Below, piece by piece: positions 26,205 through 33,610 of a DNA stretch of 49,562 nt. Numbering within the stretch: position 1 is the stretch's first letter; the number at the start of each line of letters is the position of its first letter. This stretch comes from an uncultured Lachnospiraceae bacterium. GTDB lineage: Bacteria > Bacillota > Clostridia > Lachnospirales > Lachnospiraceae. Made by a program: the position numbers and the translations under genes. The stretch is taken from contig CADCMM010000034.1 in the NCBI GenBank assembly GCA_902802515.1, positions 1 through 49,562 of the forward strand, read 5' to 3'. Below the pieces are notes generated by a model that was not told where the DNA came from, did not search any database, and saw nothing but the letters and a program-made list of their open reading frames with translations.

Positions 26205-26263
26205 ACCCCGCATATAATTAACACTGGGAGGCGTATGCTTTTCAGTGTTTTTATATGCGGGGT
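26205..26263 (+). terminator. Hairpin between glgP and the MerR-type gene
   Basis: ACCCCGCATATAA (26205-26217) pairs perfectly with TTATATGCGGGGT (26251-26263). AACACTG/CAGTGTT (26220-26226, 26243-26249) adds 7 bp after a short internal loop. The loop exposes GGGAGG and an ATG (26235). AATTTT follows. It can terminate glgP transcripts and also forms the immediate 5' side of the next gene. Confidence 0.75.
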
Positions 26264-26270
26264 AATTTTC

Positions 26271-26849
26271 ATGGAGGATCATACATATTTTATATCTGAG
26301 GTTTCCAGGATGGTAGGGGTAGAACCTCATGTACTGCGGTACTGGGAAGAGGAACTGAATTTAAATATTGCCAGAAACAGTCAGGGCAAGCGATGTTATG
26401 TGCAGACAGATGTGGATCTTTTCCGGGAAGTGAAGTATTGGAAAGACAAGGGAATGCAGCTGAAGGCGGTAAAAGAGGTGCTGGATCACGGGAATGTGCT
26501 GTTTGGAGGAGAGACTGAGACTATTTCCGGGGAGGAGATACCGGGTGAAGCGTATTCTATCGTGACAGTGGAGCCACACTCCGATTCCAGACAGAAATTT
26601 GAGCAGATCCTGGATGAAATTGTGGGGCAGGCATTGGAACGCAACAATGAAAAATTGCTGCATCAGATCTGCGATGCACTTTCTCAGGAACTGGAGGATC
26701 GGCTGGAAATGAAGCTGGAGGAACTGCTGCAAAGGGAGCTTTTGCAGGAGATGCTGCGGGAAGGAGAGCGGGAGGCTGCGGCCGCTAAAAACGATGTGAA
26801 AACAGGGTGGTGGGCCAGACTGCGCAAAAGAAAAAAGCTGTTACCCTAA
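26271..26849 (+). CDS. MerR-family transcriptional regulator
   Basis: A protein of about 192 residues from ATG 26271. The N terminus is a MerR winged helix: YFISEVSRMVGVEPHVLRYW, then LYFRE-like VDLFREVKYWKDKGMQLKAVKEVL. The C-terminal half is a Glu/Leu-rich coiled coil (residues 110-170) followed by a basic WARLRKRKK tail. No metal-binding Cys cluster is present, so it is not a classical metal sensor. An in-frame ATG at 26235 has GGGAGG only three bases upstream and would add a hydrophobic leader; the conserved part begins at 26271. The stop codon and last residues lie inside the end of repeat copy B. Confidence 0.8.
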   Translation: MEDHTYFISEVSRMVGVEPHVLRYWEEELNLNIARNSQGKRCYVQTDVDLFREVKYWKDKGMQLKAVKEVLDHGNVLFGGETETISGEEIPGEAYSIVTVEPHSDSRQKFEQILDEIVGQALERNNEKLLHQICDALSQELEDRLEMKLEELLQRELLQEMLREGEREAAAAKNDVKTGWWARLRKRKKLLP

Positions 26850-27196
26850 GCATCTTATGCAATAATATGCCTTTTGGGAACACCCACTACGTAATGACGG
26901 CTTGTAAGGAATCATGTCTGATGAAAACACAGTTTCCTACCTTCACTTTGCTGCGTTACATTTGCTCGGACATCGTTCGCAATAAAAGCGTTTGCTCCTC
27001 GTCCGAGCACGTAACTTGCAAAGCTTAGTCAGAAACCTATCGTTTTCGTCAGACATGGTTCCTTCACAAACCGCGTTGTAACGCTTTGGATCGCATACTG
27101 TATGCGATCCTCTGTAGGGTAGTGGGTGTTCCAGAAATTATAGATTCGGAAACCCTTGATGCGTTTCCGAATCTATACTTAGAGTAACAGCCCCCA
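26838..27196 (+). repeat. Long non-coding palindromic repeat, copy B
   Basis: The stretch between the MerR-type gene and the ferredoxin gene is filled by this element. Ends: GCTGTTACCCTAAG (26837-26850) and CTTAGAGTAACAGC (27178-27191). Then GGAACACCCACTAC (26877-26890) pairs perfectly with GTAGTGGGTGTTCC (27119-27132). AAGGAATCATGTCTGA (26906-26921) pairs with 27049-27064, with one wobble. GCTCGGAC/GTCCGAGC (26964-26971, 27001-27008) and GGATCGCATAC/GTATGCGATCC (27088-27098, 27100-27110) are perfect. A last hairpin is at 27140-27174. It shares most of its core with 11646-12064. Lying between convergent genes, it may also end transcription from both sides. Confidence 0.82.
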
Positions 27197-27205
27197 TCTT
27201 TTTTC

Positions 27206-27376
27206 TTACTCGGCTGAGATTGCTCCGGTAGGACAGGCTGCTTCGCAGGTGCCGCACTCAAGACATGTATCAGCATCGATAACATATTTGCCATCGCCTT
27301 CGCTGATCGCTTCTGCCGGACATTCCTCTGCACAAGTTCCACATGCTACACATTCATCAGAAATTACATATGCCAT
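27206..27376 (-). CDS. 2[4Fe-4S] ferredoxin
   Basis: A 56-residue clostridial-type ferredoxin that carries electrons in the cytoplasm. Two cluster motifs are visible: CVACGTCAEECP and CLECGTCEAACP. The start is CAT at 27374-27376 on the minus strand, preceded by AAGGAGGATAAATA; the longer open frame to 27412 lacks a ribosome site. It faces the MerR-type gene across repeat copy B and is divergent from the DUF1858 gene. The partner enzyme is unknown. Confidence 0.95.
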   Translation of the reverse strand: MAYVISDECVACGTCAEECPAEAISEGDGKYVIDADTCLECGTCEAACPTGAISAE

Positions 27377-27527
27377 ATTATTTATCCTCCTTTTTGGCGA
27401 CGTTCTCGTCACTCTTTAGAACATTTTAATACATGGAGGATAATTATACAAGCAAAATTTTGTACAAAATGCGGAACAGAGGTTACTGTTCATAGCCTGT
27501 TTGAAATTGGGCTCTGGCTTGTTATGC

Positions 27528-27556
27528 TTGCATAATTTGGGGGAAAGTATTATAAT
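27528..27556 (+). promoter_or_regulatory. Promoter of the DUF1858 gene
   Basis: TTGCAT (27528-27533) and TATAAT (27551-27556) are separated by 17 bases and lie 35 bases before the start codon. Confidence 0.78.
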
Positions 27557-27590
27557 AGGCACACCAAATTATGTGAAGGAGGAAATTGTG

Positions 27591-27803
27591 ATGGCAGCAA
27601 AAATCACCAAAGATATGACAATCGGTGAGATTTTGAACATTAATATGAATCTGGCAGGCGTTCTGATGGCAGGCGGTATGCATTGCGTGGGATGTCCGTC
27701 CTCCCAGGGGGAGACTCTGGAAGAAGCTGCTATGGTTCATGGCATTGATCCGGAGCTTCTGCTGACCAGACTGAACGCGTTCGTGGACGCACTGGACAAG
27801 TAA
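27591..27803 (+). CDS. DUF1858-domain small protein
   Basis: A 70-residue protein from ATG 27591, with GAAGGAGG upstream. The sequence (ITKDMTIGEIL, then GMHCVGCPSSQGETLEEAA) is the DUF1858 family, a small alpha-helical domain with a conserved CxxC, often found near hybrid-cluster or redox proteins. The two Cys (HCVGC) could bind a metal or form a disulphide. Divergence from a ferredoxin gene fits a redox setting, but the function is not established. Confidence 0.88.
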   Translation: MAAKITKDMTIGEILNINMNLAGVLMAGGMHCVGCPSSQGETLEEAAMVHGIDPELLLTRLNAFVDALDK

Positions 27804-27820
27804 AAATTGAGGAAATAAGA

Positions 27821-27862
27821 GGGGCCGTCGCAAAATACTGGCTAATTTTTTGCGACGGCTCC
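27821..27862. terminator. Bidirectional terminator between DUF1858 gene and mecA
   Basis: GGGGCCGTCGCAAAA (27821-27835) pairs with TTTTGCGACGGCTCC (27848-27862) with one mismatch. A-rich and T-rich flanks suit both strands. The GGGGCCGTCGC base matches the ends of the short repeat family in this window. Confidence 0.85.
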
Positions 27863-27887
27863 TTTTCTCATCGTTGTTAAATAAGGA

Positions 27888-28670
27888 TTACAAACCTGCC
27901 AGCTGCTGAATAGCCTGCTGAGGGACCAAAACCTCCATATGCTCTGTAAAGTACTCCTCCATACCGGGGGTGTAGTTCACCTGAAGGGCATACTCTGACA
28001 GGATGTTGCAGATCTTATTGAATTGCGCGGCATCCGTATTCGCTTTTTTCAAAAGCAGGTAATAGCTCTGCTCGGCAGGGTTTTTAAACAGTGCATTGGG
28101 GCCTGTGTAGCCGGGAGCCAGCACGCGGGCGGCGCGGATCACAGTTTCCAGGTCATTAAAGAGGTAAAAACGTGTCAGATAGAAGATTTCCTCTGAGTTT
28201 TCATCATCGGGAAGTAATTCCTCTTCAATCACAGTTTCTGCCGCATTTGCCGCAGCCCCGCTATTTTTCGCGGCGGCAATCTTGCGGGCCTGCTGGAGCT
28301 TCTGGATCAGATCCAGAATGTCATCCGCTCCGCAGAGCGCTTCGGCCAGACTGGAAACAGAACCGGATCCGGAAGCAGCCTCCTCCGGAGAAAATCTGGA
28401 GAAACGAGTGTCCAGCTCTTCCGGATCTTCCACTTTGGTAATGATCAGGATGATGGAATCCGCAGAGATAGGAATCGCTTCGATCATAAGAGGAATGTTA
28501 TTCGCTTCAAAACCAAAATCATCGGCGGCTTGCTGCATCATATCCCGGAAAAGGGATTTTGCCTTCTCCGAACCGTAGGCCAGTTCGCTGAGTTTGATCT
28601 CTCTGTTTGCCAGATCTTCTCTGGTCAGAGTGCAGCGAATCTGATTTTCGTTAATTTTTTCGATTTTCAT
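27888..28670 (-). CDS. mecA: MecA-type adaptor protein for ClpC
   Basis: A 260-residue adaptor that in Bacillus delivers substrates such as ComK to the ClpCP protease. The N-terminal domain shows MKIEKINENQIRCTLTREDL and DMMQQAADDFGFE. A low-complexity Ala/Glu middle (residues 85-160) and the C-terminal ClpC-binding domain (FYLTRFYLFNDLETVIRAA, then YYLLLKK) follow. The end is read opposite to the DUF1858 gene. Which substrates it handles here is unknown. Confidence 0.92.
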   Translation of the reverse strand: MKIEKINENQIRCTLTREDLANREIKLSELAYGSEKAKSLFRDMMQQAADDFGFEANNIPLMIEAIPISADSIILIITKVEDPEELDTRFSRFSPEEAASGSGSVSSLAEALCGADDILDLIQKLQQARKIAAAKNSGAAANAAETVIEEELLPDDENSEEIFYLTRFYLFNDLETVIRAARVLAPGYTGPNALFKNPAEQSYYLLLKKANTDAAQFNKICNILSEYALQVNYTPGMEEYFTEHMEVLVPQQAIQQLAGL

Positions 28671-28743
28671 AGCATCACATCCAATCTATAGATAACACTA
28701 TTATATCCAAATAAAAAGATTATGTAAAGTGGATAAAAAACCC

Positions 28744-28772
28744 TTGCAAAATCACAACAAATTATATATAAT
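28744..28772 (+). promoter_or_regulatory. Promoter of the small leader ORF
   Basis: TTGCAA (28744-28749) and TATAAT (28767-28772) are separated by 17 bases. Transcription would begin near 28779, directly before the first pairing arm of the leader. Confidence 0.78.
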
Positions 28773-28782
28773 AAGTTATGTG

Positions 28783-28974
28783 AAATGATGTGTATCGAAT
28801 TATAAACAGGAAAGGAGGAACACATCATTTATGATTAAGAAACAAACGGTCTGTTTGTTTCATCTCTATGACATCTATTATGCGGAGGATCCCGCAGTCA
28901 TTCATAAAACATAGGCAAAATTCTTTGCAACTGCCCCAAAGAGTTGATAAATCATAACATGAAACACATCATTT
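28783..28974 (+). promoter_or_regulatory. Three-arm leader: one inverted and two direct copies of an 11-mer
   Basis: AAATGATGTGT at 28783-28793 can pair perfectly with ACACATCATTT at 28820-28830, just before the ATG of the small ORF, or with an identical ACACATCATTT at 28964-28974, just before the next open frame. The ribosome site AAAGGAGG (28811-28818) lies in the loop of the first pairing. An A/T-rich hairpin AAACAAAC/GTTTGTTT lies at about 28840-28861. Confidence 0.6.
28831..28914 (+). CDS. Possible 27-residue leader peptide or small protein
   Basis: The frame from ATG 28831 to TAG 28914 encodes MIKKQTVCLFHLYDIYYAED and seven more residues (PAVIHKT). AAAGGAGG lies 12 bases upstream, a slightly long spacing, and a good promoter precedes it. 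There are no runs of one amino acid as in classical attenuators. It resembles no family I know. Its position inside a switch-like leader is the main reason to list it. Confidence 0.5.
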   Translation: MIKKQTVCLFHLYDIYYAEDPAVIHKT

Positions 28975-29092
28975 CGCAATGATAAAAATATTAAATTTTC
29001 AGGAACTTTTTACGTTCTGCTTTATTTTATTAAGGAAATTAAATAGATCACAGAACAAAGACATCTCCGAAGCAGAACGGAAAATTGCAGGG

Positions 29093-29329
29093 ATGATGAT
29101 GAAGAAAAGAGAAGATACGCGTGTTCAGAAGGAGCAGGCGCTTATTCGGGAACTGGAGATTTACAGAGAGAACGGCTGTATTATTTGTCTGAACGGACGT
29201 CCCAGTGCACCGCAACGGGTTATTTCAGCCTGTCTGAGAGAAAAAAGCAGCTATATGCGGGATTTTGTGAGCGATGATCAGATGAGGATTCGAAAAGTAG
29301 ATTTTATTGAGATCACAGAAAAAGAGTAA
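29093..29329 (+). CDS. Small hypothetical protein with a basic/acidic helical N terminus
   Basis: About 78 residues if started at ATG 29093 (three ATG codons in a row after CAGGG). The open frame begins at 28979 and would give 116 residues with a hydrophobic N terminus, but that ATG has no ribosome site. The readable part (KEQALIRELEIYRENGCIIC, then LNGRPSAPQRVISACLREK, SSYMRDFVSDD) looks like a small protein family common in Lachnospiraceae whose function is not known to me. It precedes the GH18 gene. Confidence 0.6.
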   Translation: MMMKKREDTRVQKEQALIRELEIYRENGCIICLNGRPSAPQRVISACLREKSSYMRDFVSDDQMRIRKVDFIEITEKE

Positions 29330-29368
29330 ATGGATTTCTGCCCTGGTTTCCCCCGGTGCGAGAAAAAA

Positions 29369-29391
29369 TGAATCTTTTGTGAATCTTTTCT
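29369..29391 (+). promoter_or_regulatory. Direct repeats upstream of the GH18 gene
   Basis: TGAATCTTTTG and TGAATCTTTTC stand directly in tandem (11-base period), followed by TGAAATT. Tandem sites with a period of one helical turn are typical for response-regulator dimers. No regulator is identified. Confidence 0.4.
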
Positions 29392-29460
29392 GAAATTGCT
29401 GACGAATTTGGAATTTATTGTTATACTTACCTTTAACAGCTTTTGCCGGGGAGGTAGGTT

Positions 29461-31170
29461 ATGCAAAGGAAAAACTCGGAAATACGAAGAAAAGCAGGTC
29501 CTGTTATCATCGCGGTTCTTTTGATCCTTGCTGCGTCAGGTGTTTTTCTGGTGCAGAAATATATGCCATCCAGAGAACGGATGCAGCCGTCGGAATATTT
29601 CGGCGAACTGAAAGAAAATGAGGTGGCCGTAGTATTGCAGGATCACCTGACAGACAAAAAAGGTATTCTGGAGGGTGACGATCTGTACCTGGATTATAGT
29701 CTGGTGCAGGAAAGTCTGAATTCCAGGTTTTTCTGGGATGAAGAAAACCAGCAGATGTTGTTTACGACTGCCCTGGAAATCTACGAGATACCGGTGAACA
29801 GTGCCGATTACACGGTAGATGGAGAGGAGCGGGAGTACGGCAAGATCATTGTGCTGCAAAATGAGGAAGGATTGTATCTGTCAGCGGATTTTCTGCAGCT
29901 CTACACGAATGTGCAGTACACACTGGAGAAGGAGAGTTCCCATGTGCTGATCCGAAACCAGTGGGGAATGCAGCTGGCAGCTGTTGTGAAAAGGGATACC
30001 GCGGTACGCTGTCAGGGTGGAATCAAAAGTCCGATTCTCACCGATATCCACAAGGGAGATATCGTGTATATTCTGGAAGAATTGGAGAGCTGGTTTGAGG
30101 TACTGACCCCTGACGGTTACATTGGTTATGTGCAAAGTAAGCGGCTGGAGGATGTAAAAGAGATTGAAGTGACCAGAGAATTTGAGGAGCAGGAATACAG
30201 CAGCATAAGTATCGGGGAAAAAGTTAACCTGATCTGGCATCAGATTGACAACTATGATGGAAATGCCTACTTGGATGAGGACATCGCGGATATGACCGGG
30301 GTGAATGTGATCTCTCCTACCTGGTATTCTGTGAAAGACAATGCAGGAGAGATCACTTCTCTTGCCAGTGAAGAGTATGTTGAAAAGGCCCACGCCGTGG
30401 GACTGCAGGTGTGGGGGCTTATCAATAATTTCAGCCCGGATGTGGATACGGTCACGCTGCTGTCTTCTACCCAGGCGCGCCGGAAGATGGTGGAGTATCT
30501 GGTAAAAGACGCTCTGCGACTGGGCCTGGAGGGAATCAATCTTGACTTTGAGTATATCCGTGAGGAGACCGGCGCCAGCTATGTACAGTTTGTGCGGGAA
30601 CTGTCCATTGCATGCCGGAAAAACAAGCTGATTTTCTCGATTGACGTTCCTGTTCCCATGGACTTTAATTATTTTTATGACTATGAAGAACTTGGAACGG
30701 TAGCAGATTATGTGATCATGATGGGGTATGATGAACACTACGTGGGGTCTGATGCCGGAAGTGTGGCATCCCTCAGCTTTGAAGAAAACGGCATTGCAGG
30801 TATGCTGAAAAATGTTCAGGCAGAAAAGATCGTTAGTGGAGTTCCATTCTATACCAGGATCTGGTATACAGTTACATACAGTGATGGAAGCACCGGGGTT
30901 AACAGTGAGTCTATCGGCATGCAGACGGTGGAAAATACATTGGAGACCTATAACCTGACTCCCACCTGGGATGATGCGGCCGGACAGTATTACGTCGCCT
31001 GGAACACAGACGATGGCGTTCTTTGTGAAATCTGGATCGAGAACGAGGAGTCCCTGGCTAAAAAAGCGAGACTGGTAGATCAGTATCAGCTTGGCGGGAT
31101 CGCAGCCTGGAGACTGGGATACGAGCGTGCCTCCATATGGAAAGTATTGACAGAGAATATAGGAACTTAA
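29461..31170 (+). CDS. Membrane-anchored glycoside hydrolase family 18 protein with SH3 domain
   Basis: A 569-residue protein. One membrane segment at residues 13-33 anchors it, with the rest outside. Residues 60-150 resemble a copper-amine-oxidase-N-like domain (DYSLVQESLNSRFFWDEENQ). An SH3b-type segment at about 175-230 (TAVRCQGGIKSPILTDIHKG, GYIGYVQSKRL) follows. The GH18 barrel occupies about 245-560. The catalytic strand reads GINLDFEYI, keeping the Asp and Glu of DxxDxDxE but with Asn at the third acidic position. YaaH/SleL-like proteins of this type act on peptidoglycan amino-sugars, often in spores. The tandem repeats at 29369 and GGGGAGG before ATG 29461 lie upstream. Confidence 0.85.
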   Translation: MQRKNSEIRRKAGPVIIAVLLILAASGVFLVQKYMPSRERMQPSEYFGELKENEVAVVLQDHLTDKKGILEGDDLYLDYSLVQESLNSRFFWDEENQQMLFTTALEIYEIPVNSADYTVDGEEREYGKIIVLQNEEGLYLSADFLQLYTNVQYTLEKESSHVLIRNQWGMQLAAVVKRDTAVRCQGGIKSPILTDIHKGDIVYILEELESWFEVLTPDGYIGYVQSKRLEDVKEIEVTREFEEQEYSSISIGEKVNLIWHQIDNYDGNAYLDEDIADMTGVNVISPTWYSVKDNAGEITSLASEEYVEKAHAVGLQVWGLINNFSPDVDTVTLLSSTQARRKMVEYLVKDALRLGLEGINLDFEYIREETGASYVQFVRELSIACRKNKLIFSIDVPVPMDFNYFYDYEELGTVADYVIMMGYDEHYVGSDAGSVASLSFEENGIAGMLKNVQAEKIVSGVPFYTRIWYTVTYSDGSTGVNSESIGMQTVENTLETYNLTPTWDDAAGQYYVAWNTDDGVLCEIWIENEESLAKKARLVDQYQLGGIAAWRLGYERASIWKVLTENIGT

Positions 31171-31342
31171 TGGACTGCCATATAGGGGCCGTTGCAAAAA
31201 GAATTTTATTGCATAATTATAGTTTTCTGAGGAACGCTTTCGCTTCCCATCATACGTAATGGATACTAACCTGTCTGCTGCGCATAGGCTTGCAGCCAGG
31301 AAGTACCAACGAGGAGGCATCCTGACACGCAGTGTCATTGGA
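31171..31342 (+). repeat. Degraded repeat material before the decarboxylase gene
   Basis: The segment starts with GGGGCCGTTGCAAAAAG (31186-31202), the same base as the short hairpin family but without its closing arm. It continues with hairpins such as TGACACGCAGTGTCA (31323-31337), which follows GAGGAGG (31311-31317). No gene is supported here. It may be a fused remnant of mobile repeat sequence. Confidence 0.45.
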
Positions 31343-32797
31343 ATGATGCCGACGACCTGTCAGGTGCGCAAAGCGCGCGTGACATATGACGAATTAATCA
31401 GATACCGCGATACCGACTGCTATCCGTTTCACATGCCGGGGCACAAGCGCCGGCTGGGTGGTATGTGCGATCCGGTTTCATTTGACATAACAGAGATAGA
31501 AGGTTTCGATAATCTTCATCATGCAGAAGGGATCTTACTTGAAGCGCAGGATAGGGCCGCTGCTTTATATGGAGCGGAGGAAACGTACTTTTTGGTCAAT
31601 GGCAGTACTTGCGGTATCCTGAGCGCCATCGGGGCATGTGCGCCATCCGGAAAAATTCTTATGTCCAGAAACAGCCATAAGGCGGCATACCATGGGGTGT
31701 TTGTTAATCGATTGGAAGCGGTGTATCTGTATCCTGAAAAATATACTGGTGATGCAAAGAACGGATTTGATCTTCCGGAAGAATTTTCCGGAGAATGGAA
31801 CGGACCTGTGCGGGTAGAGGAAGTTCGCGCAGCTCTGCAGCGGGAAGCGGAAATCAGAGCGGTTTTTCTGACCTCCCCCACCTATGACGGAGTGACGTCG
31901 GATGTTAGAGCGATCGTACAGACAGCCCACGAATTTCACGTTCCGCTGATCGTGGATGCGGCTCACGGGGCGCATTTTGGAATGCATCCGGATTTTCCGG
32001 AAAATGCCCTGGCACAAGGGGCGGATATTGTGATTCACAGTCTGCATAAAACGCTGCCCTCCCTGACTCAGACGGCGCTGCTGCATGTGAACGGAGACCT
32101 GGTTGACCGAAAAAAACTGAGAAAAATGCTGGACATTTATCAGACCAGCAGCCCAAGCTATGTCTTGATGGCTTCTATGGATGAGTGCATTCGAATGCTG
32201 CAGGTGAAAGGAACAGAGCTGTTTGAAACGTTTGCCCGGCGACTGCGGGGATTTTGGGAAGAAATGCGTGATTTAAAGAGATTGAACGTGTTTCATGCGG
32301 ACGACCCATGCAAAATCATAATTTCCGGCGGCCGATGCGGGCTGAGCGGTATGGAACTTGCCGGGATATTAAGAGAAACGTACCATATTGAACCTGAGAT
32401 GGCGGCGGGCAGCTATGTGCTGGCACTGGCATCTGTGGGGGACGATGAAGAAGGATTTTCGCGGCTCGCGCAGGCTCTGCGGGAACTGGACCATCGGATG
32501 TACACGGAGCCGTATGAGTCTGCTTTGGACAGTTTTAGCATATGCCAAAATGAGATCTGCATGACGATAGCGGAGGCGGAGATGCGTCAGCAGCGAAAAG
32601 CCCGGTTGGAAGACTGTGAAAATCACGTTTCCGGCGAGTACATCTATTTGTATCCGCCCGGAATACCGCTGATCGTCCCGGGCGAGCGCATGAAAAAAGA
32701 ATTGTTAGATCAATTGCTGGCTTACCGGGAGAAGGGATATTCTCTGCAGGGTATGGAAGATTACGAAATGAAGTATCTTCAGATCATTGACAGGTAA
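31343..32797 (+). CDS. Orn/Lys/Arg decarboxylase family protein (YaaO type)
   Basis: A pyridoxal-phosphate enzyme of about 484 residues, probably making a polyamine or its precursor. Visible: the substrate-entry FHMPGHKR, VNGSTCGILSAI, SPTYDG, DAAHGAHFG, and the PLP Lys in HSLHKTLPSLTQ. The short C-terminal domain is that of the YaaO/SpeA short form. The true start is unclear: ATG 31343 and 31346 lack a clear ribosome site, and the frame is open back to 31259 across repeat-like sequence. The family homology begins near LIRYRDTDCYPF. Its place before a kinase, holB and ricT matches Bacillus yaaO. Confidence 0.88.
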   Translation: MMPTTCQVRKARVTYDELIRYRDTDCYPFHMPGHKRRLGGMCDPVSFDITEIEGFDNLHHAEGILLEAQDRAAALYGAEETYFLVNGSTCGILSAIGACAPSGKILMSRNSHKAAYHGVFVNRLEAVYLYPEKYTGDAKNGFDLPEEFSGEWNGPVRVEEVRAALQREAEIRAVFLTSPTYDGVTSDVRAIVQTAHEFHVPLIVDAAHGAHFGMHPDFPENALAQGADIVIHSLHKTLPSLTQTALLHVNGDLVDRKKLRKMLDIYQTSSPSYVLMASMDECIRMLQVKGTELFETFARRLRGFWEEMRDLKRLNVFHADDPCKIIISGGRCGLSGMELAGILRETYHIEPEMAAGSYVLALASVGDDEEGFSRLAQALRELDHRMYTEPYESALDSFSICQNEICMTIAEAEMRQQRKARLEDCENHVSGEYIYLYPPGIPLIVPGERMKKELLDQLLAYREKGYSLQGMEDYEMKYLQIIDR

Positions 32798-32816
32798 CTA
32801 TTTACAGGAAAAGGTA

Positions 32817-32893
32817 AAAGTTTGAAAGTACACTTTCAAACTTTCATCGGTGCCGCGGCAGGCGCGTCACCGATGGGCACCATGCCTGCGGCA
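32817..32893 (+). promoter_or_regulatory. Hairpins before the guanylate-kinase-like gene
   Basis: AAAGTTTGAAAGT and ACTTTCAAACTTT (32817-32844) form a 13 bp perfect stem with a two-base loop. CATCGGTG (32845-32852) pairs with CACCGATG (32868-32875). Alternatively TGCCGCGGCAGGC (32851-32863) can pair with GCCTGCGGCA (32884-32893), next to the ribosome site AAGG. The last two are mutually exclusive. The first stem may terminate the decarboxylase transcript. Confidence 0.5.
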
Positions 32894-32904
32894 AGGTACA
32901 AAAA

Positions 32905-33516
32905 ATGGGAAAGATTTTTTATATTATGGGAAAGAGTTCTTCCGGGAAGGATACGATTTACGAGGGACTTCTGAAACGGGAAGAATTACAGCTGCATCCT
33001 CTGGTCATTTATACCACCAGACCCATCAGGGCCAAAGAGACGGACGGGGTGGAGTATCACTTTACGGACGAAGATGGACTGCAAAAGTTTTTAAAAGAGG
33101 GGAAAGTTATTGAACTGCGGGAATATCAGACAATGCATGGACCGTGGAAGTATTTTACGGTCGATGACAAACACATTGAGTTGGATCTTAGGGATTATCT
33201 GACAATCGGCGTGCTGGATTCTTATCGAAAGGTGAAAGAATACTACGGTGAGGAGCGCGTAGTTCCTATTTACATTCAGGTAGAAGATGGGAAACGGCTG
33301 GAACGTGCTTTGAAGCGGGAGTGCAGGCAGACGGAGCCAAAATATGAGGAAATGTGCAGGAGATTCCTGGCTGATCAGAGCGATTTTTCCGAGGAAAAAC
33401 TTCGGGAAGCGGGAATAGCAAAGCGGTTCCAGAATGACGAGGAACGGGAAGCCTGCATGGAGCAGGTAGCGCGGTATATTCGGGAAATGCAGAATGTTTT
33501 GCAAATTGGTCAATAA
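32905..33516 (+). CDS. Guanylate-kinase-like protein
   Basis: A 203-residue nucleotide-kinase-fold protein. The P-loop is GKSSSGKDT near residue 9, and the GMP-binding part is represented by YTTRPIRAKETDGVEYHF. The C-terminal third (RFLADQSDFSEEKL) is unlike housekeeping Gmk, so it is probably a paralogue. In Bacillus, tmk occupies this place between yaaO and holB. AAGG eight bases upstream of ATG 32905 is a weak ribosome site within a structured leader. Confidence 0.8.
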   Translation: MGKIFYIMGKSSSGKDTIYEGLLKREELQLHPLVIYTTRPIRAKETDGVEYHFTDEDGLQKFLKEGKVIELREYQTMHGPWKYFTVDDKHIELDLRDYLTIGVLDSYRKVKEYYGEERVVPIYIQVEDGKRLERALKRECRQTEPKYEEMCRRFLADQSDFSEEKLREAGIAKRFQNDEEREACMEQVARYIREMQNVLQIGQ

Positions 33517-33610
33517 TATGTTATCCTTATTCTGAGATGTGAAAGACGCGGCATAGCAATCGCGGGCATCGATATTATCATGTATGTTTGCTCCCGGGAG
33601 GTGACAGGAA

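Noticed and set aside
27377..27520. A minus-strand promoter for the ferredoxin gene near TATAAT at about 27444
   Set aside because: The -10 hexamer is good but no acceptable -35 hexamer lies at 16-18 bases.
29881..31338. A 485-codon open frame on the minus strand across the GH18 gene
   Set aside because: It is the mirror of a well-supported GH18 gene, has no ribosome site and shows no family features.
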